A DNA stretch of 64,000 nt from Phycisphaerae bacterium (GTDB lineage Bacteria > Chloroflexota > Anaerolineae > 4572-78 > J111): positions 134,387 through 198,386 of the forward strand of contig JANQQF010000155.1 in the NCBI GenBank assembly GCA_028285035.1. The letters run 5' to 3'. This document shows, piece by piece, positions 41,520-49,543 of this stretch. The notes beneath the pieces were generated by a model that had not been told where the DNA came from, did not search any database, and worked only from the letters and a program-made list of their open reading frames with translations. Every line of letters starts with the position of its first letter. Within the stretch, counting starts at the first letter, position 1. A program made the translations under genes and the position numbers.

Positions 41520-41876
41520 ATGATCAACTTAACTCCAGTTGCAGCTGATAAATTGCAAACCATTATGAGTGAAAAAGGTATTGGTACCCACGCTTTACGT
41601 GTCTTCGTTTCAGGTGGTGGTTGCTCAGGCTTATCTTACGGGATGACCTTTGCTGAAGGTGCTGATATCGGCGATCAAACATTTGAAGTTAATGGGATGC
41701 AAATCGTCGTTGATCCTGGCAGCATCATGTACCTTGATGGTGCTGAAATCGATTATATCGATAGCCTGATGGGTGGGGGCTTCCGCATCGAAAACCCAAA
41801 TGCAGTCCAGAGCTGTGCTTGTGGTAGCTCTTTCCAAACTTCAGCGGGCGAGCAGGGTACACCCTGTAGCCACTAA
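41520..41876 (+). CDS. A-type Fe-S cluster carrier (HesB/IscA/ErpA family)
   Basis: The 118 residues match the HesB domain: INLTPVAADKL at the start, the first conserved Cys in GGGCSGLSYG near residue 35 and the paired Cys in SCACGSSF near 100. A-type proteins take Fe-S clusters from the SUF scaffold and deliver them to target enzymes. Here the likely clients include the radical SAM proteins, one of which is encoded next. It has its own near-consensus promoter, a strong AGGAGG and a hairpin after the stop, so it is probably monocistronic. Cytoplasmic. I do not choose between the ErpA, SufA and IscA names. Confidence 0.95.
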   Translation: MINLTPVAADKLQTIMSEKGIGTHALRVFVSGGGCSGLSYGMTFAEGADIGDQTFEVNGMQIVVDPGSIMYLDGAEIDYIDSLMGGGFRIENPNAVQSCACGSSFQTSAGEQGTPCSH

Positions 41877-41893
41877 ATTTTACGATTGATCCT

Positions 41894-41935
41894 AGCTCCC
41901 GCACAAAATACTTTCTAAAGTGTTTAGCGGGAGCT
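41894..41935 (+). terminator. Terminator-like hairpin after the Fe-S carrier gene
   Basis: AGCTCCCGC (41894-41902) pairs with GCGGGAGCT (41927-41935); within the loop AAATACTTT/AAAGTGTTT adds imperfect pairing. ATTTATTTG follows. Further on, 41999-42023 (AGTGTT..AACACT around CAGAA/TTCTG) and 42097-42142 (CCTTTGAG..CTCAAAGG) hold two more hairpins ahead of the radical SAM gene. Confidence 0.65.
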
Positions 41936-42164
41936 ATTTATTTGCCCAAAACTCGCCAGTGGCTTAGGACTTAAGGCTTAAAAATCAGTTAACCCTTAAG
42001 TGTTTCAGAAAGTTCTGAACACTGCTAAATTTTGCAATATTTTGATAAGTGGCTAAACTTCGGGCATAAAATTTTCAACGCTTACACAATATTAAACCTT
42101 TGAGGTGCATACAAAAATCTTTTGGTAAAAATATCTCAAAGGGATATTTGTCGGGGATATTTCG

Positions 42165-43565
42165 ATGTTAAAATTTTGGTCCAAACCGCACGAGAAAGAA
42201 AAAATAGTTTGGTTAGATTTAGGGGATTTAGGGGATCTGGTTAATCCGGATGGTCCGCATGAGCAGTGGCAGGATCACGGCTTGGGACTACTCCGTACGA
42301 TTTTGCATCAGAATGGAATTATGACGGATGTCCTCTCTACCCGAGCGATGACCTCCTGGAAACAGCTTCGAAAAAACCTCGATGGATATGAGATGATGAT
42401 TATGAACGTACGAAGCTACACGTTTCCAATTGCCTATAAAGCAGCCCAAATTTTCAAGGATGTTAACCCAAACGGGATTATCCTCACTGGGGGGATGCAC
42501 GCGACAGTGTCCCTAGATGAGATGTTGGAAGTGCCTGAGTTTGATCGTATTTGTCAGGGGCCAGGTGAAAATGTAATCGTCGATTTGGTCAAAGACCCAA
42601 CGGCCTTTGATCGAGTTATCGTTGGGGTGGGGGCGAAATCGATGGCGGAATGGCCGATGATTGATCGCACCCTATGGCCTGAGCCAGCCAGCCGTCGTCT
42701 TCGCAAAAATTTCAACTGGCCAATGGAGCCAGAATGTGGCTGGGGACCTCCTCCCGTAGCAACCATTATCACTAGCCGGGTCTGTCCGTGGCAGTGTGTT
42801 TTTTGTAACGAAAATTCGTACATCCCTAATATGGGTCGCCGTCCCGTCGATATGGTGATTGATGAACTGAATCAGCTCGACGATATGCATGGTGTCGGCT
42901 CCGTTGTTATTCACGACTCAATGTTCTTCCAAAATCCAAGTTGGCTCAAAGAATGGATTGAAAAGTACCCTCGCCGAGCTAACAAGGTTTGGCCGTATTG
43001 GGCTGCAGGTCGTTCGGACACCATTCGTCAATGGCCTGATCTTTTTGAGGCCCTGGTCAAAGAAACAAATTGGCGAACAATTTCCATCGGTTTTGAGTCA
43101 GGAAGTGAGCGCATTCTACGTTTGCTCAACAAAGAGTGTACCGAAGAGGACAACTACTTCGCTATTGATCTACTTAATCGGATTACCGATGATTTGGTGG
43201 CTGAAGGCAAAGAGCCAGCCAAATTCTGGGCGAACATCATGCTTGGTATTCCAGGTGAAACCCAGGAAGATGCATTCAAGACAATGCGAATGCTAAAATC
43301 AATGCGTTGGGTCTTCCCTTCCATTTCATACTATGCACCTTATCCAGGGTCAGCCCTTGGTCATCAGTTAATTGCTGAAGGAAAAAGTATGATGACCAAA
43401 GAGAACTATCACCGTTATCCTGATGACGAAAAAGTGAAGGGGATTGATTACAAATTCTACCGTGAATTATTGGCCGGTAAATTTGATCAACAAATCAATC
43501 AGGGATTGGATCCGATTTCACAACAAAAACCAGGCATCTACTCCGATGCCTTGATTAAGGCCTAG
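42165..43565 (+). CDS. B12-binding-type radical SAM protein
   Basis: This 466-residue protein has an N-terminal Rossmann region (IVWLDLGDLGD, MMIMNVRSYTFP, IILTGGMHATVSLDEML) and a radical SAM core with TSRVCPWQCVFC at about 203-214. After the barrel it has GFESGSERILRLLNK and MLGIPGETQED, both common in this class. It differs from the three minus-strand paralogues by its acidic N-terminal loop and by VCPW in place of GCPY. It is on the opposite strand and cotranscribed with a 68-residue protein. The B12 base-off motif is not visible. The reaction is unknown. Confidence 0.91.
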   Translation: MLKFWSKPHEKEKIVWLDLGDLGDLVNPDGPHEQWQDHGLGLLRTILHQNGIMTDVLSTRAMTSWKQLRKNLDGYEMMIMNVRSYTFPIAYKAAQIFKDVNPNGIILTGGMHATVSLDEMLEVPEFDRICQGPGENVIVDLVKDPTAFDRVIVGVGAKSMAEWPMIDRTLWPEPASRRLRKNFNWPMEPECGWGPPPVATIITSRVCPWQCVFCNENSYIPNMGRRPVDMVIDELNQLDDMHGVGSVVIHDSMFFQNPSWLKEWIEKYPRRANKVWPYWAAGRSDTIRQWPDLFEALVKETNWRTISIGFESGSERILRLLNKECTEEDNYFAIDLLNRITDDLVAEGKEPAKFWANIMLGIPGETQEDAFKTMRMLKSMRWVFPSISYYAPYPGSALGHQLIAEGKSMMTKENYHRYPDDEKVKGIDYKFYRELLAGKFDQQINQGLDPISQQKPGIYSDALIKA

Positions 43566-43585
43566 TAGGTTCGGGAAGGAATCTG

Positions 43586-43792
43586 ATGAGCAGCTTTAGC
43601 AATCCACATTATATGTATCTCTTCGATATGAAAAACGGCAAGCAAAAACTGGCCTATGGTCAATCGCCGGAAGATGCATTGGATATTTTGAGTATCCGGT
43701 TAACTGCAGAAGAGATGGATTTAATTATCCCTGATCAATATATCAAAATTTCCCAACGTAAGATGCAACAGTACATTCATAACCTGGGATAA
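43586..43792 (+). CDS. Small conserved-looking partner of a radical SAM protein
   Basis: The 68-residue ORF begins 20 bases after the radical SAM stop with a good ribosome site (AAGGA, 7-base spacing) and is followed by an intrinsic terminator, so it is a real operon member. It is soluble, with two aromatic/charged blocks (PHYMYLFDMKNGKQ, YIKISQRKMQQYIHN) and LSIRLTAEEMDLI in the middle. It has no Cys, no leader/core peptide cleavage motif and no RRE domain that I can recognise. It could be a substrate, a chaperone or a cofactor-binding helper of the radical SAM enzyme. Confidence 0.78.
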   Translation: MSSFSNPHYMYLFDMKNGKQKLAYGQSPEDALDILSIRLTAEEMDLIIPDQYIKISQRKMQQYIHNLG

Positions 43793-43813
43793 TTATCCAA
43801 TTTGTCACAAATC

Positions 43814-43850
43814 AAAAAGGAACTGGAGGCATAAGCTTTAGTTCCTTTTT
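43814..43850 (+). terminator. Intrinsic terminator
   Basis: AAAAAGGAACT (43814-43824) pairs with AGTTCCTTTTT (43840-43850) and runs into further T-rich sequence. It ends the radical SAM/68-residue operon and may also act on the converging MBL gene. Confidence 0.88.
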
Positions 43851-43878
43851 ATTATTTAGCATTGATTGTTCAACTACC

Positions 43879-44631
43879 CTAAATCCGACCTTCCTGCTCC
43901 AATTTCTTCAAATGTGCCTCAATTTGTAATGTAGCAATCCCAATCACCTCAGGGGCTTTATCCCCATAAATTTGGTTTGCCAAAGCACGAGCTGTTGTAA
44001 AACCTTCATTATAAAAATGCAAGACCTGCTGCTCTCGCATCAAACGATGATCGATATACTCTTGGAGCAATTCCACCGGATTTTCAATCACTGGGCCATG
44101 GCCGGGTAGGATAGCTAGCGCATTGAGCGATTTCATTGCTTCCAGGGAAGCCAAATAATCAGCCATATCACCATCAGGGGGAATGATCAAAATTGTCCCC
44201 TGCCCTGCCACCAAATCTGCGGCAAAGAGCAATTTTTGCTCGGGTTGCCACAGACTGATGTGGCGATAGATGTGGCCTGGGGTATGTTTGACAACCAAAT
44301 TCACGCCACCTGCATCGATTTGTTCCTCAGCCTTAAGGGGATTGCCGTAATCCCACCAGGGCACGCCTAATTCTCGGGCTAGTAAGTCTGCCACGCCATC
44401 GTGATCAGGATGATGGTGAGTTACGATAATCTGGTCAATTGGCTTGCCAATCCTCTTTGCCGCACGAACAGTAGTTTGCACATGAGATTGATCAAATGGC
44501 CCAGGATCAATTACCGTCAACGCATCGCGTCCAACGAGATATGTATTTGTCCCTGGCCCCGTCATCACCGACGGGTTGTTTGCCACCACACGCCAGACAT
44601 CAGGGTGAGTTTGGGTGAGTTCTCTATCCAC
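43879..44631 (-). CDS. Metallo-beta-lactamase-fold hydrolase (LACTB2-like)
   Basis: The 250 residues show the MBL metal motif THHHPDHDG near residue 71, a following His in VKHTPGH, the Asp in LFAADLVAG and a final His in LPGHGPVI. A C-terminal helical winged region (ANQIYGDKAPEVIGIATLQIEAHLKKLEQEG) is of the LACTB2 type, whose members act as RNases or thioester hydrolases. It begins one base after the FprA-type reductase gene and is probably coupled to it. Cytoplasmic. Substrate unknown. Confidence 0.92.
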   Translation of the reverse strand: MDRELTQTHPDVWRVVANNPSVMTGPGTNTYLVGRDALTVIDPGPFDQSHVQTTVRAAKRIGKPIDQIIVTHHHPDHDGVADLLARELGVPWWDYGNPLKAEEQIDAGGVNLVVKHTPGHIYRHISLWQPEQKLLFAADLVAGQGTILIIPPDGDMADYLASLEAMKSLNALAILPGHGPVIENPVELLQEYIDHRLMREQQVLHFYNEGFTTARALANQIYGDKAPEVIGIATLQIEAHLKKLEQEGRI

Positions 44632-44632
44632 A

Positions 44633-46027
44633 CTACTTCCCTAAAGCCTGAAGCATCTCTTCAACACGCGTAAATTTCACTCGTGGTCGCCCAGTTTCTT
44701 CACCTTTGGCCACCTCCATCTCATTTAAATGCAGCCAATCATCATAAGAGACAAATTTAGGTTGTCGCTCTCGAATCAAAGCCTCGGCTGCCTCGATTTG
44801 AGGATGGGCAGGATTGAGATGGACACCATTTTCAACGTCATCTATCATACATTGCACCGTCTCCAGCGCATCAGGCTTATTCGTCCCGATCACACCACTG
44901 GGGCCACGCTTAACCCAACCTGCTGTATATTCACCAACAACCGGTGTATTTTGTTCAGGGTCAAGGACGCGGCCATCCTCGTTAAGGATAACACCCCAGC
45001 GATCATGAAATGGAACGCCGGGCAACGACACCCCCCGATAGCCGACGGAGCGGAAAACTAGACCAACGGGAATTTCCTCATATGCCTCTGTGGGACGAGG
45101 CCGCAATGATCCATCCTCCGTTTTATACAATTCATTCTTCACTAATTTTATCCCTGTGACCCGCCCGTTTTCACCAATAATTTCAGTGGGAGAGACTAGA
45201 AAGCGGATGGTCAATTGACGAGGTTTCGTTAGCTCTTCCTGCTCTGCATATCCTTGTAAAATCTCAATCTTTTTACGTATCGACCGATCCTGATTGGCTT
45301 GAAGCATTTTGTGACTCAACAAATCAAGTTCAGCTTCTTCAGGCAAAACGATGACATCCGCGTCATCCAGTTCCCCTAATTCTTTCACTTCAGGACTGGT
45401 AAATGCTGCTTGAGCTGGACCTCGCCGCCCAATCATATATACGTTTTTGACGTTACTCTTCCGTAATGCTTCTAAAGCCTGATCGGCAATATCTGTTTTG
45501 GCGAGTTCTTCAGGGGTCCGAGACAAAATACGGCAAACATCCACGGCCACATTCCCAACCCCAATCACAGCAACACTTTCCTGCGAAAGATCAAACTCAT
45601 AGTCTTGATAATCAGGATGACCGTTGTACCAAGCGACAAACTCCGTCGCCGCGTGGCTCCCAGCTAAATCCTCGCCAGGAATCCCCAAGCTACGGTCTGT
45701 TTGGGCGCCAGTACAATAAACAATTTGATGATAGTGCGCCCGCAAGTCTTCCAAGTGCAAATCCCGGCCCATTTCAACATTGCCATAAAAGCGAAAATTA
45801 GGTCTTTGGGCAGTGCGATCAAATGCCTTTGTCACTGACTTGATCTTTTGATGATCGGGGGCAACCCCACCTCGCACCAATCCAAATGGGGTTGGCAATC
45901 GATCAAACATATCAATTTCAACAACCAAGTCACGCTTGAATAAATGCTCCGCAGCATAAAAGCCAGTTGGACCAGAGCCAATAATGGCTACGCGTAACGG
46001 TCTTTCCACAGTCCCTACTTCAGACAT
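44633..46027 (-). CDS. Ferredoxin/adrenodoxin-type NADP+ reductase (FprA-like)
   Basis: The 464 residues match the adrenodoxin-reductase/FprA family. The FAD motif VAIIGSGPTGFYAAE is at about 13-27, PTPFGLVRGGVAPDH follows, the NADP motif VAVIGVGNVAVDV is near 150 and the C-terminal FAD-binding stretch WVKRGPSGVIGTNK is present. It shuttles electrons between NADPH and a ferredoxin. Possible partners are radical SAM enzymes, which need low-potential electrons, and Fe-S assembly, although this class usually works toward NADPH oxidation. It precedes the MBL gene with a one-base gap. Start at ATG 46027. Confidence 0.94.
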   Translation of the reverse strand: MSEVGTVERPLRVAIIGSGPTGFYAAEHLFKRDLVVEIDMFDRLPTPFGLVRGGVAPDHQKIKSVTKAFDRTAQRPNFRFYGNVEMGRDLHLEDLRAHYHQIVYCTGAQTDRSLGIPGEDLAGSHAATEFVAWYNGHPDYQDYEFDLSQESVAVIGVGNVAVDVCRILSRTPEELAKTDIADQALEALRKSNVKNVYMIGRRGPAQAAFTSPEVKELGELDDADVIVLPEEAELDLLSHKMLQANQDRSIRKKIEILQGYAEQEELTKPRQLTIRFLVSPTEIIGENGRVTGIKLVKNELYKTEDGSLRPRPTEAYEEIPVGLVFRSVGYRGVSLPGVPFHDRWGVILNEDGRVLDPEQNTPVVGEYTAGWVKRGPSGVIGTNKPDALETVQCMIDDVENGVHLNPAHPQIEAAEALIRERQPKFVSYDDWLHLNEMEVAKGEETGRPRVKFTRVEEMLQALGK

Positions 46028-46203
46028 TGCACCACCCTCATTATCTATAAATTTTTGACTACCATTGTTATTTTTGAATAAAACGACCTTGGAGGGATTA
46101 GAGATTAAGAAATTGAAGATTAGGGGATTGGTGTCGAAGTATTACATACCAAATTTGAGTCCAAAATCATTGAATTCAACGCTATTAATAACAATTATAA
46201 CAC

Positions 46204-46240
46204 AAAAGAAAAAGACGTAGGGCATCTCTATACCCCACGT
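46204..46240 (-). terminator. Intrinsic terminator of cysM
   Basis: On the minus strand GACGT-GGG pairs with CCC-ACGTC across a loop, followed by TTTTTCTTTT. It begins 27 bases after the cysM stop. Confidence 0.85.
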
Positions 46241-46266
46241 CAAATTCAAACAGGTCTATGTCTTTA

Positions 46267-47232
46267 TCAGCTCCCCAGGCTTAGATATTTTTCTCCGCCA
46301 TCCGGAAAAACTGTAATGACAACCCCTTCGGTCAGACTCTTAGCTATTTCAATAGCAGCCCAAGCTGCAGCCCCCGCAGACGGGCCGATAAATAGCCCCT
46401 CTTCTCGCCCCAGCCGCTGGGTCATTTCGTGAGCATCTTCAGGATAGGCAGCAATTTTGCGATCTGCAAATGCTGAGTCATAGATACCTGGCACGATACT
46501 ACTTTCCATATGCTTCAACCCTTCAATGATCGCCAACTCATCCCCCGGCTCAACCTCAACGATTTCAATATCGCTGTTAAAACTCTTAAGACGACGACCA
46601 GTTCCCATGAATGTTCCACTCGTTCCCAAACCAGCCACAAAATGGGTAATTGTGCCTTCAGTCTGTTCCCAAATCTCAACCCCAGTGGTGTGATAATGTG
46701 CCTGCCAGTTGACAGGGTTATTGTATTGATCGGGCTGGAAGTAGGTGTCTGGATCATCTTCAACGATCTGTCGAGCAGTTCGGATTGCCATATCAATGCC
46801 TTCCAGCGGATCAGTCAAAACCAACTCTGCACCGTAGGCCTCCAAAATCCCTTTTCTTTCTGGGCTAACATTAGCTGGCAAGACTAGTTTGACCCGATAC
46901 CCTTTAGCTGCCCCAATCATCGCCATCGCAATGCCCGTATTGCCTGAAGTCGCATCAATGATTGTCTTCTCTGGGGTCAACAAGCCTTGTCGCTCGCCCT
47001 CTTCAATCATTAACAAAGCAGGTCGGGCCTTCACTGAGCCACCAGCATTAAACCATTCGGCTTTGGCATACACGACTACATCTGGGGAAACGCCTACCGA
47101 AGCGGCAATTCGATGTAAAGGTAGCAAAGGCGTGTTTCCAATCTGAAACAATAAATCAGCACCAGTTTGCGAGGGGCGTTTTGCTACAAAACCACTTTTT
47201 CTTTTAGGTAATTCAAGAACATCCGCAAGCAT
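46267..47232 (-). CDS. cysM: Cysteine synthase, CysM type (probable CysO-dependent)
   Basis: The 321 residues form a fold-type II PLP enzyme: Lys68 in AGGSVKARP, the SGNTG substrate loop near 95, THFVAGLGTSGTFMGTGRRL near 193 and a C-terminal PDGGEKYLS. The THFVAGLG string and the short C-terminus are close to what I recall of mycobacterial CysM, which uses O-phosphoserine and a thiocarboxylated CysO carrier. The two genes directly upstream, a rhodanese-E1 and a ubiquitin-like carrier, complete that pathway. Ala69 replaces the Asp of the usual KDR motif. A 10-bp hairpin lies in the gap to the upstream gene. Cytoplasmic. Confidence 0.92.
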   Translation of the reverse strand: MLADVLELPKRKSGFVAKRPSQTGADLLFQIGNTPLLPLHRIAASVGVSPDVVVYAKAEWFNAGGSVKARPALLMIEEGERQGLLTPEKTIIDATSGNTGIAMAMIGAAKGYRVKLVLPANVSPERKGILEAYGAELVLTDPLEGIDMAIRTARQIVEDDPDTYFQPDQYNNPVNWQAHYHTTGVEIWEQTEGTITHFVAGLGTSGTFMGTGRRLKSFNSDIEIVEVEPGDELAIIEGLKHMESSIVPGIYDSAFADRKIAAYPEDAHEMTQRLGREEGLFIGPSAGAAAWAAIEIAKSLTEGVVITVFPDGGEKYLSLGS

Positions 47233-47273
47233 AATTCATTCCTTTCTTCTCACTTATGGTGACTACGAAATCA

Positions 47274-47310
47274 GTTTTGTGGAAATACTTTTCCAGCATC
47301 TCCACAAAAC
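47274..47310 (-). other. Intergenic hairpin between moeZ and cysM
   Basis: GTTTTGTGGA (47274-47283) and its exact complement (47301-47310) flank a 17-base loop. No T-run follows on the minus strand, so it is more likely a stability or processing element than a terminator. Confidence 0.5.
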
Positions 47311-47318
47311 TTCATCAT

Positions 47319-48554
47319 TTATGCCAAGGCAGGCTCTACTACACCATTCGTAGAAATGGTCTCATTCACAGAAATAGATGTAGCAGAAGGCACACCGCAA
47401 AACTGTTCGTAATCGATCAACTCGGTTATCGTAGGATGCTCGCTACAAACGGGGCACTCAGGGTTCTTAGCTACATTCACTTGGCGGAACTCACCATCCA
47501 GTGCATCGTATAAAATCATTCGCCCCTTCAATGGATCACCGATACCCAAAAGGAGTTTGATAGCCTCAACAACTTCCAGGCTACCGATGATGCCTGGGAG
47601 CACTCCAAACACACCACCTTCGGCACAGCTTGGCACCTCACCAGGTGGGGGTGGGTCGGGATAGAGACAACGATAGCAGGGGCCACCATCAGTGGTATCA
47701 AAGACTGTCACCTGGCCCTCAAAGCGGAAGATACTGGCATCAATCAGCTTCTTGCCCAAAATAACTGTGGCATCATTCACCAAGTAGCGGGTAGGAAAAT
47801 TGTCGGAGCCATTGATAACCACATCATATTGGCTGATGAGATCAAAGGCATTTTCGCTGGTAATTTGCGTTCGATGACCAATCACCTGCACATCGGGATT
47901 GAGTTGGGCAATGGCCTGCGCTGCCGACTCAACTTTTGGATGATCAACGGTATCAAGGCGATGAATAATTTGCCGTTGTAAGTTGCTCGTATCCACCACA
48001 TCAAAATCAACAATGCCAATTTTCCCGACCCCGGCTGCGGCCAAATAGAGCGCGGTCGGGCTACCTAAACCGCCAGCTCCAATAATCAAAACACTTGAGT
48101 CCAACAGCTTTAGCTGCCCATCTTCACCCACCTCAGGCATCACCGTGTGACGGCTGTAACGGATCCGCTGCTCATCATTCAAGGTACGCGGTACGACAAA
48201 GTCGTAGCCAGCTTGTTTCCAGCCATTAAACCCACCAGCTACCGAAACAACATTGGTGTAACCCATTGCTTCCAAATCACGTGCACCCAACAGGCTACGG
48301 ACCCCACCAGCACACATCACGGCAATCGGTTTGTCCCGTTGTGACACTTGAGCTTCAATTTGCAATTCCAGAAACCCCCGTGGAATGTGGATAGCACCAG
48401 GTACGCGCCCTTGTGACCATTCATCCAATCCACGAACATCAACCAAGGTCAAACCTTCTGCACCGTCCATTCGACGGGATAATTCGTGAACATCAATTTC
48501 ATCAATCTCCTGGCGCAACTTACCAATCAACTGATCACTTGTTATATAACTCAT
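47319..48554 (-). CDS. moeZ: Rhodanese-MoeB/ThiF fusion (MoeZ-like) activating a sulfur carrier
   Basis: The 411 residues have an N-terminal rhodanese domain (about 20-120, VDVRGLDEW, active Cys81 in MCAGGVRS) and a ThiF/MoeB E1 domain (ATP loop IIGAGGLGSP near 155, Zn ligands CYRC and CPVC, PSCAEGGVFGVLPG). Usual MoeZ proteins have the rhodanese at the C-terminus, so the domain order is reversed here. The E1 part adenylates the C-terminus of the small carrier encoded immediately upstream, and the rhodanese Cys delivers sulfur as persulfide to give a thiocarboxylate. The 14-base gap to the carrier gene, and cysM after it, support a cysteine-biosynthesis role. Confidence 0.92.
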   Translation of the reverse strand: MSYITSDQLIGKLRQEIDEIDVHELSRRMDGAEGLTLVDVRGLDEWSQGRVPGAIHIPRGFLELQIEAQVSQRDKPIAVMCAGGVRSLLGARDLEAMGYTNVVSVAGGFNGWKQAGYDFVVPRTLNDEQRIRYSRHTVMPEVGEDGQLKLLDSSVLIIGAGGLGSPTALYLAAAGVGKIGIVDFDVVDTSNLQRQIIHRLDTVDHPKVESAAQAIAQLNPDVQVIGHRTQITSENAFDLISQYDVVINGSDNFPTRYLVNDATVILGKKLIDASIFRFEGQVTVFDTTDGGPCYRCLYPDPPPPGEVPSCAEGGVFGVLPGIIGSLEVVEAIKLLLGIGDPLKGRMILYDALDGEFRQVNVAKNPECPVCSEHPTITELIDYEQFCGVPSATSISVNETISTNGVVEPALA

Positions 48555-48568
48555 TGGTTGCCTCCTAA

Positions 48569-48844
48569 CTATCGACCACCTGCCATGGCAGGTACAATTG
48601 AAACAACATCCTTCTCGGATATTTGGGTTGCCTCACCTTGCAGGGTGCGAATTTCATCATCATTCACAAATACATTCACATATCGTTTTATTTGGTTGTT
48701 ATCGTCATACAGTCGGGTCTTGATTCCAGGGAACTGTATTTCCAAGTTGTCTAACACCTCGGTGACTGTACCCCCATTTCCTTGAACCTTACTTTGTCCG
48801 TTAGTATATTTCCGCAATGGGCTGGGAATACGAACTGTTGCCAT
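48569..48844 (-). CDS. cysO: Ubiquitin-like sulfur carrier protein (CysO/MoaD/ThiS family)
   Basis: The start is the ATG at 48844, with GGAGG upstream (an earlier ATG overlaps that site). The 91-residue product is a MoaD/ThiS fold: ATVRIPSPLRKYTNG at the start and VVSIVPAMAGGR at the end. CysO-type carriers normally end in Gly-Gly, which is adenylated and thiocarboxylated. Here I read M-A-G-G-R-stop, one Arg too many, so trimming by a peptidase would be required unless the E1 tolerates it. No JAMM/Mec+ peptidase gene is in the window. Its leader carries a likely attenuator. It heads the cysO-moeZ-cysM operon. Confidence 0.93.
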   Translation of the reverse strand: MATVRIPSPLRKYTNGQSKVQGNGGTVTEVLDNLEIQFPGIKTRLYDDNNQIKRYVNVFVNDDEIRTLQGEATQISEKDVVSIVPAMAGGR

Positions 48845-49194
48845 AATAAATTCCTCCATAATAAATTAATTTTAGACAATAAAAAACTCATCGCCTGTAA
48901 GTACAGACGATGAGTGATGTCGAGTTTTATTTAATTTATCTGAAAGCTAAATATAAAGCATTTAGTTTAGAGAGTTCTCATCGTCCGTAATGCATGGCGA
49001 TGCGGGCTACCGTAAGTGCCCCCCTCTCTAACAATGAGTGGTGAGAGCTACCGCGCCCGCTTACTACAAATACAACAACAATACATTGAACTAATGAGAT
49101 GGTTATTCATAATTTGTAACTATCAATGTAGACGTACAAGTATGCCTACATCTTACTCACAATTATCACATTCGCAAAAAATCAGAAACAGTTC
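48845..49194 (-). promoter_or_regulatory. Structured cysO leader: attenuator, possible riboswitch of unknown class
   Basis: This 350-base gap has no gene. On the minus strand, a strong terminator hairpin (ACTCATCG-TCTGTA / TACAG-GCGATGAGT, then six T) lies at 48881-48915, only 36 bases before cysO. Upstream, at 48977-48989, TACGGACGATGAG is complementary to the terminator's 5' arm (13 pairs, one G-U), so it can act as antiterminator. Further upstream, 49002-49064 can form GCGGGC/GCCCGC and GTAAG/CTTAC pairings that cross each other (a possible pseudoknot), enclosing a CTCTC/GAGAG stem. The architecture is that of a riboswitch or a protein-dependent attenuator. It matches no class that I can recall, and I found no T-box core on this strand. 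Confidence 0.72.
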
Positions 49195-49512
49195 TTAGAA
49201 GAAACCAAGTAGTGTTGGGTCTTCCATCATTTCAGGATTCCACTGCTCAGGAATAACTTCAACCTTAGCCTCGCGGGCTGTTGCCTGTTCAGCTGTTTCC
49301 TTAACCTGCTGAACCAGCCAAGGGCCATAAGGGCAGAAAGGCGTAGTCAACAGCATTTTGACATGGACAGGAGTTGATGCCAAATCTACAGAACGAATTA
49401 GTCCCAACGTAACCACATCAAGATGTAGTTCTGGGTCCATAACCCCGCGCAAGGCATCTTTGACTGTATCTTCGGTAACTTCACCATTTGTTACATTTGT
49501 TTCTTCAGACAT
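49195..49512 (-). CDS. sufT: MIP18/DUF59-family Fe-S maturation protein (SufT-like)
   Basis: I use the second of two adjacent ATGs (49512), five bases behind AGGAG. The 105 residues carry the DUF59 core: VMDPELHLDVVTLGLIRSV, and the conserved Cys in TTPFCPYGPWL. SufT-type proteins help mature Fe-S proteins under high demand. The gene is the last of the SUF operon, 31 bases after the Rieske gene, and is followed by the regulated cysO leader. The symbol is by domain and context. Cytoplasmic. Confidence 0.9.
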   Translation of the reverse strand: MSEETNVTNGEVTEDTVKDALRGVMDPELHLDVVTLGLIRSVDLASTPVHVKMLLTTPFCPYGPWLVQQVKETAEQATAREAKVEVIPEQWNPEMMEDPTLLGFF

Positions 49513-49543
49513 CATATCTCCTTTTCAACAATAACATCGTCTA

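Noticed and set aside
46081..46140. Purine-rich GGATTAG/GAAGATTAGG repeats as a regulatory array
   Set aside because: The units are short and irregular, and no feature around them depends on them.
49031..49056. T-box-like ACCGCG stretch on the plus strand
   Set aside because: It resembles the end of a T-box core, but the GGGUGG part is missing, and no gene lies downstream on the plus strand.
49002..49060. tRNA-like segment beginning GCGGGCGCGGTAGCTC on the minus strand
   Set aside because: The 5' part looks like a tRNA acceptor/D-arm, but there is no anticodon arm and no T-loop GTTCGA motif; the pairing fits the leader structure better.
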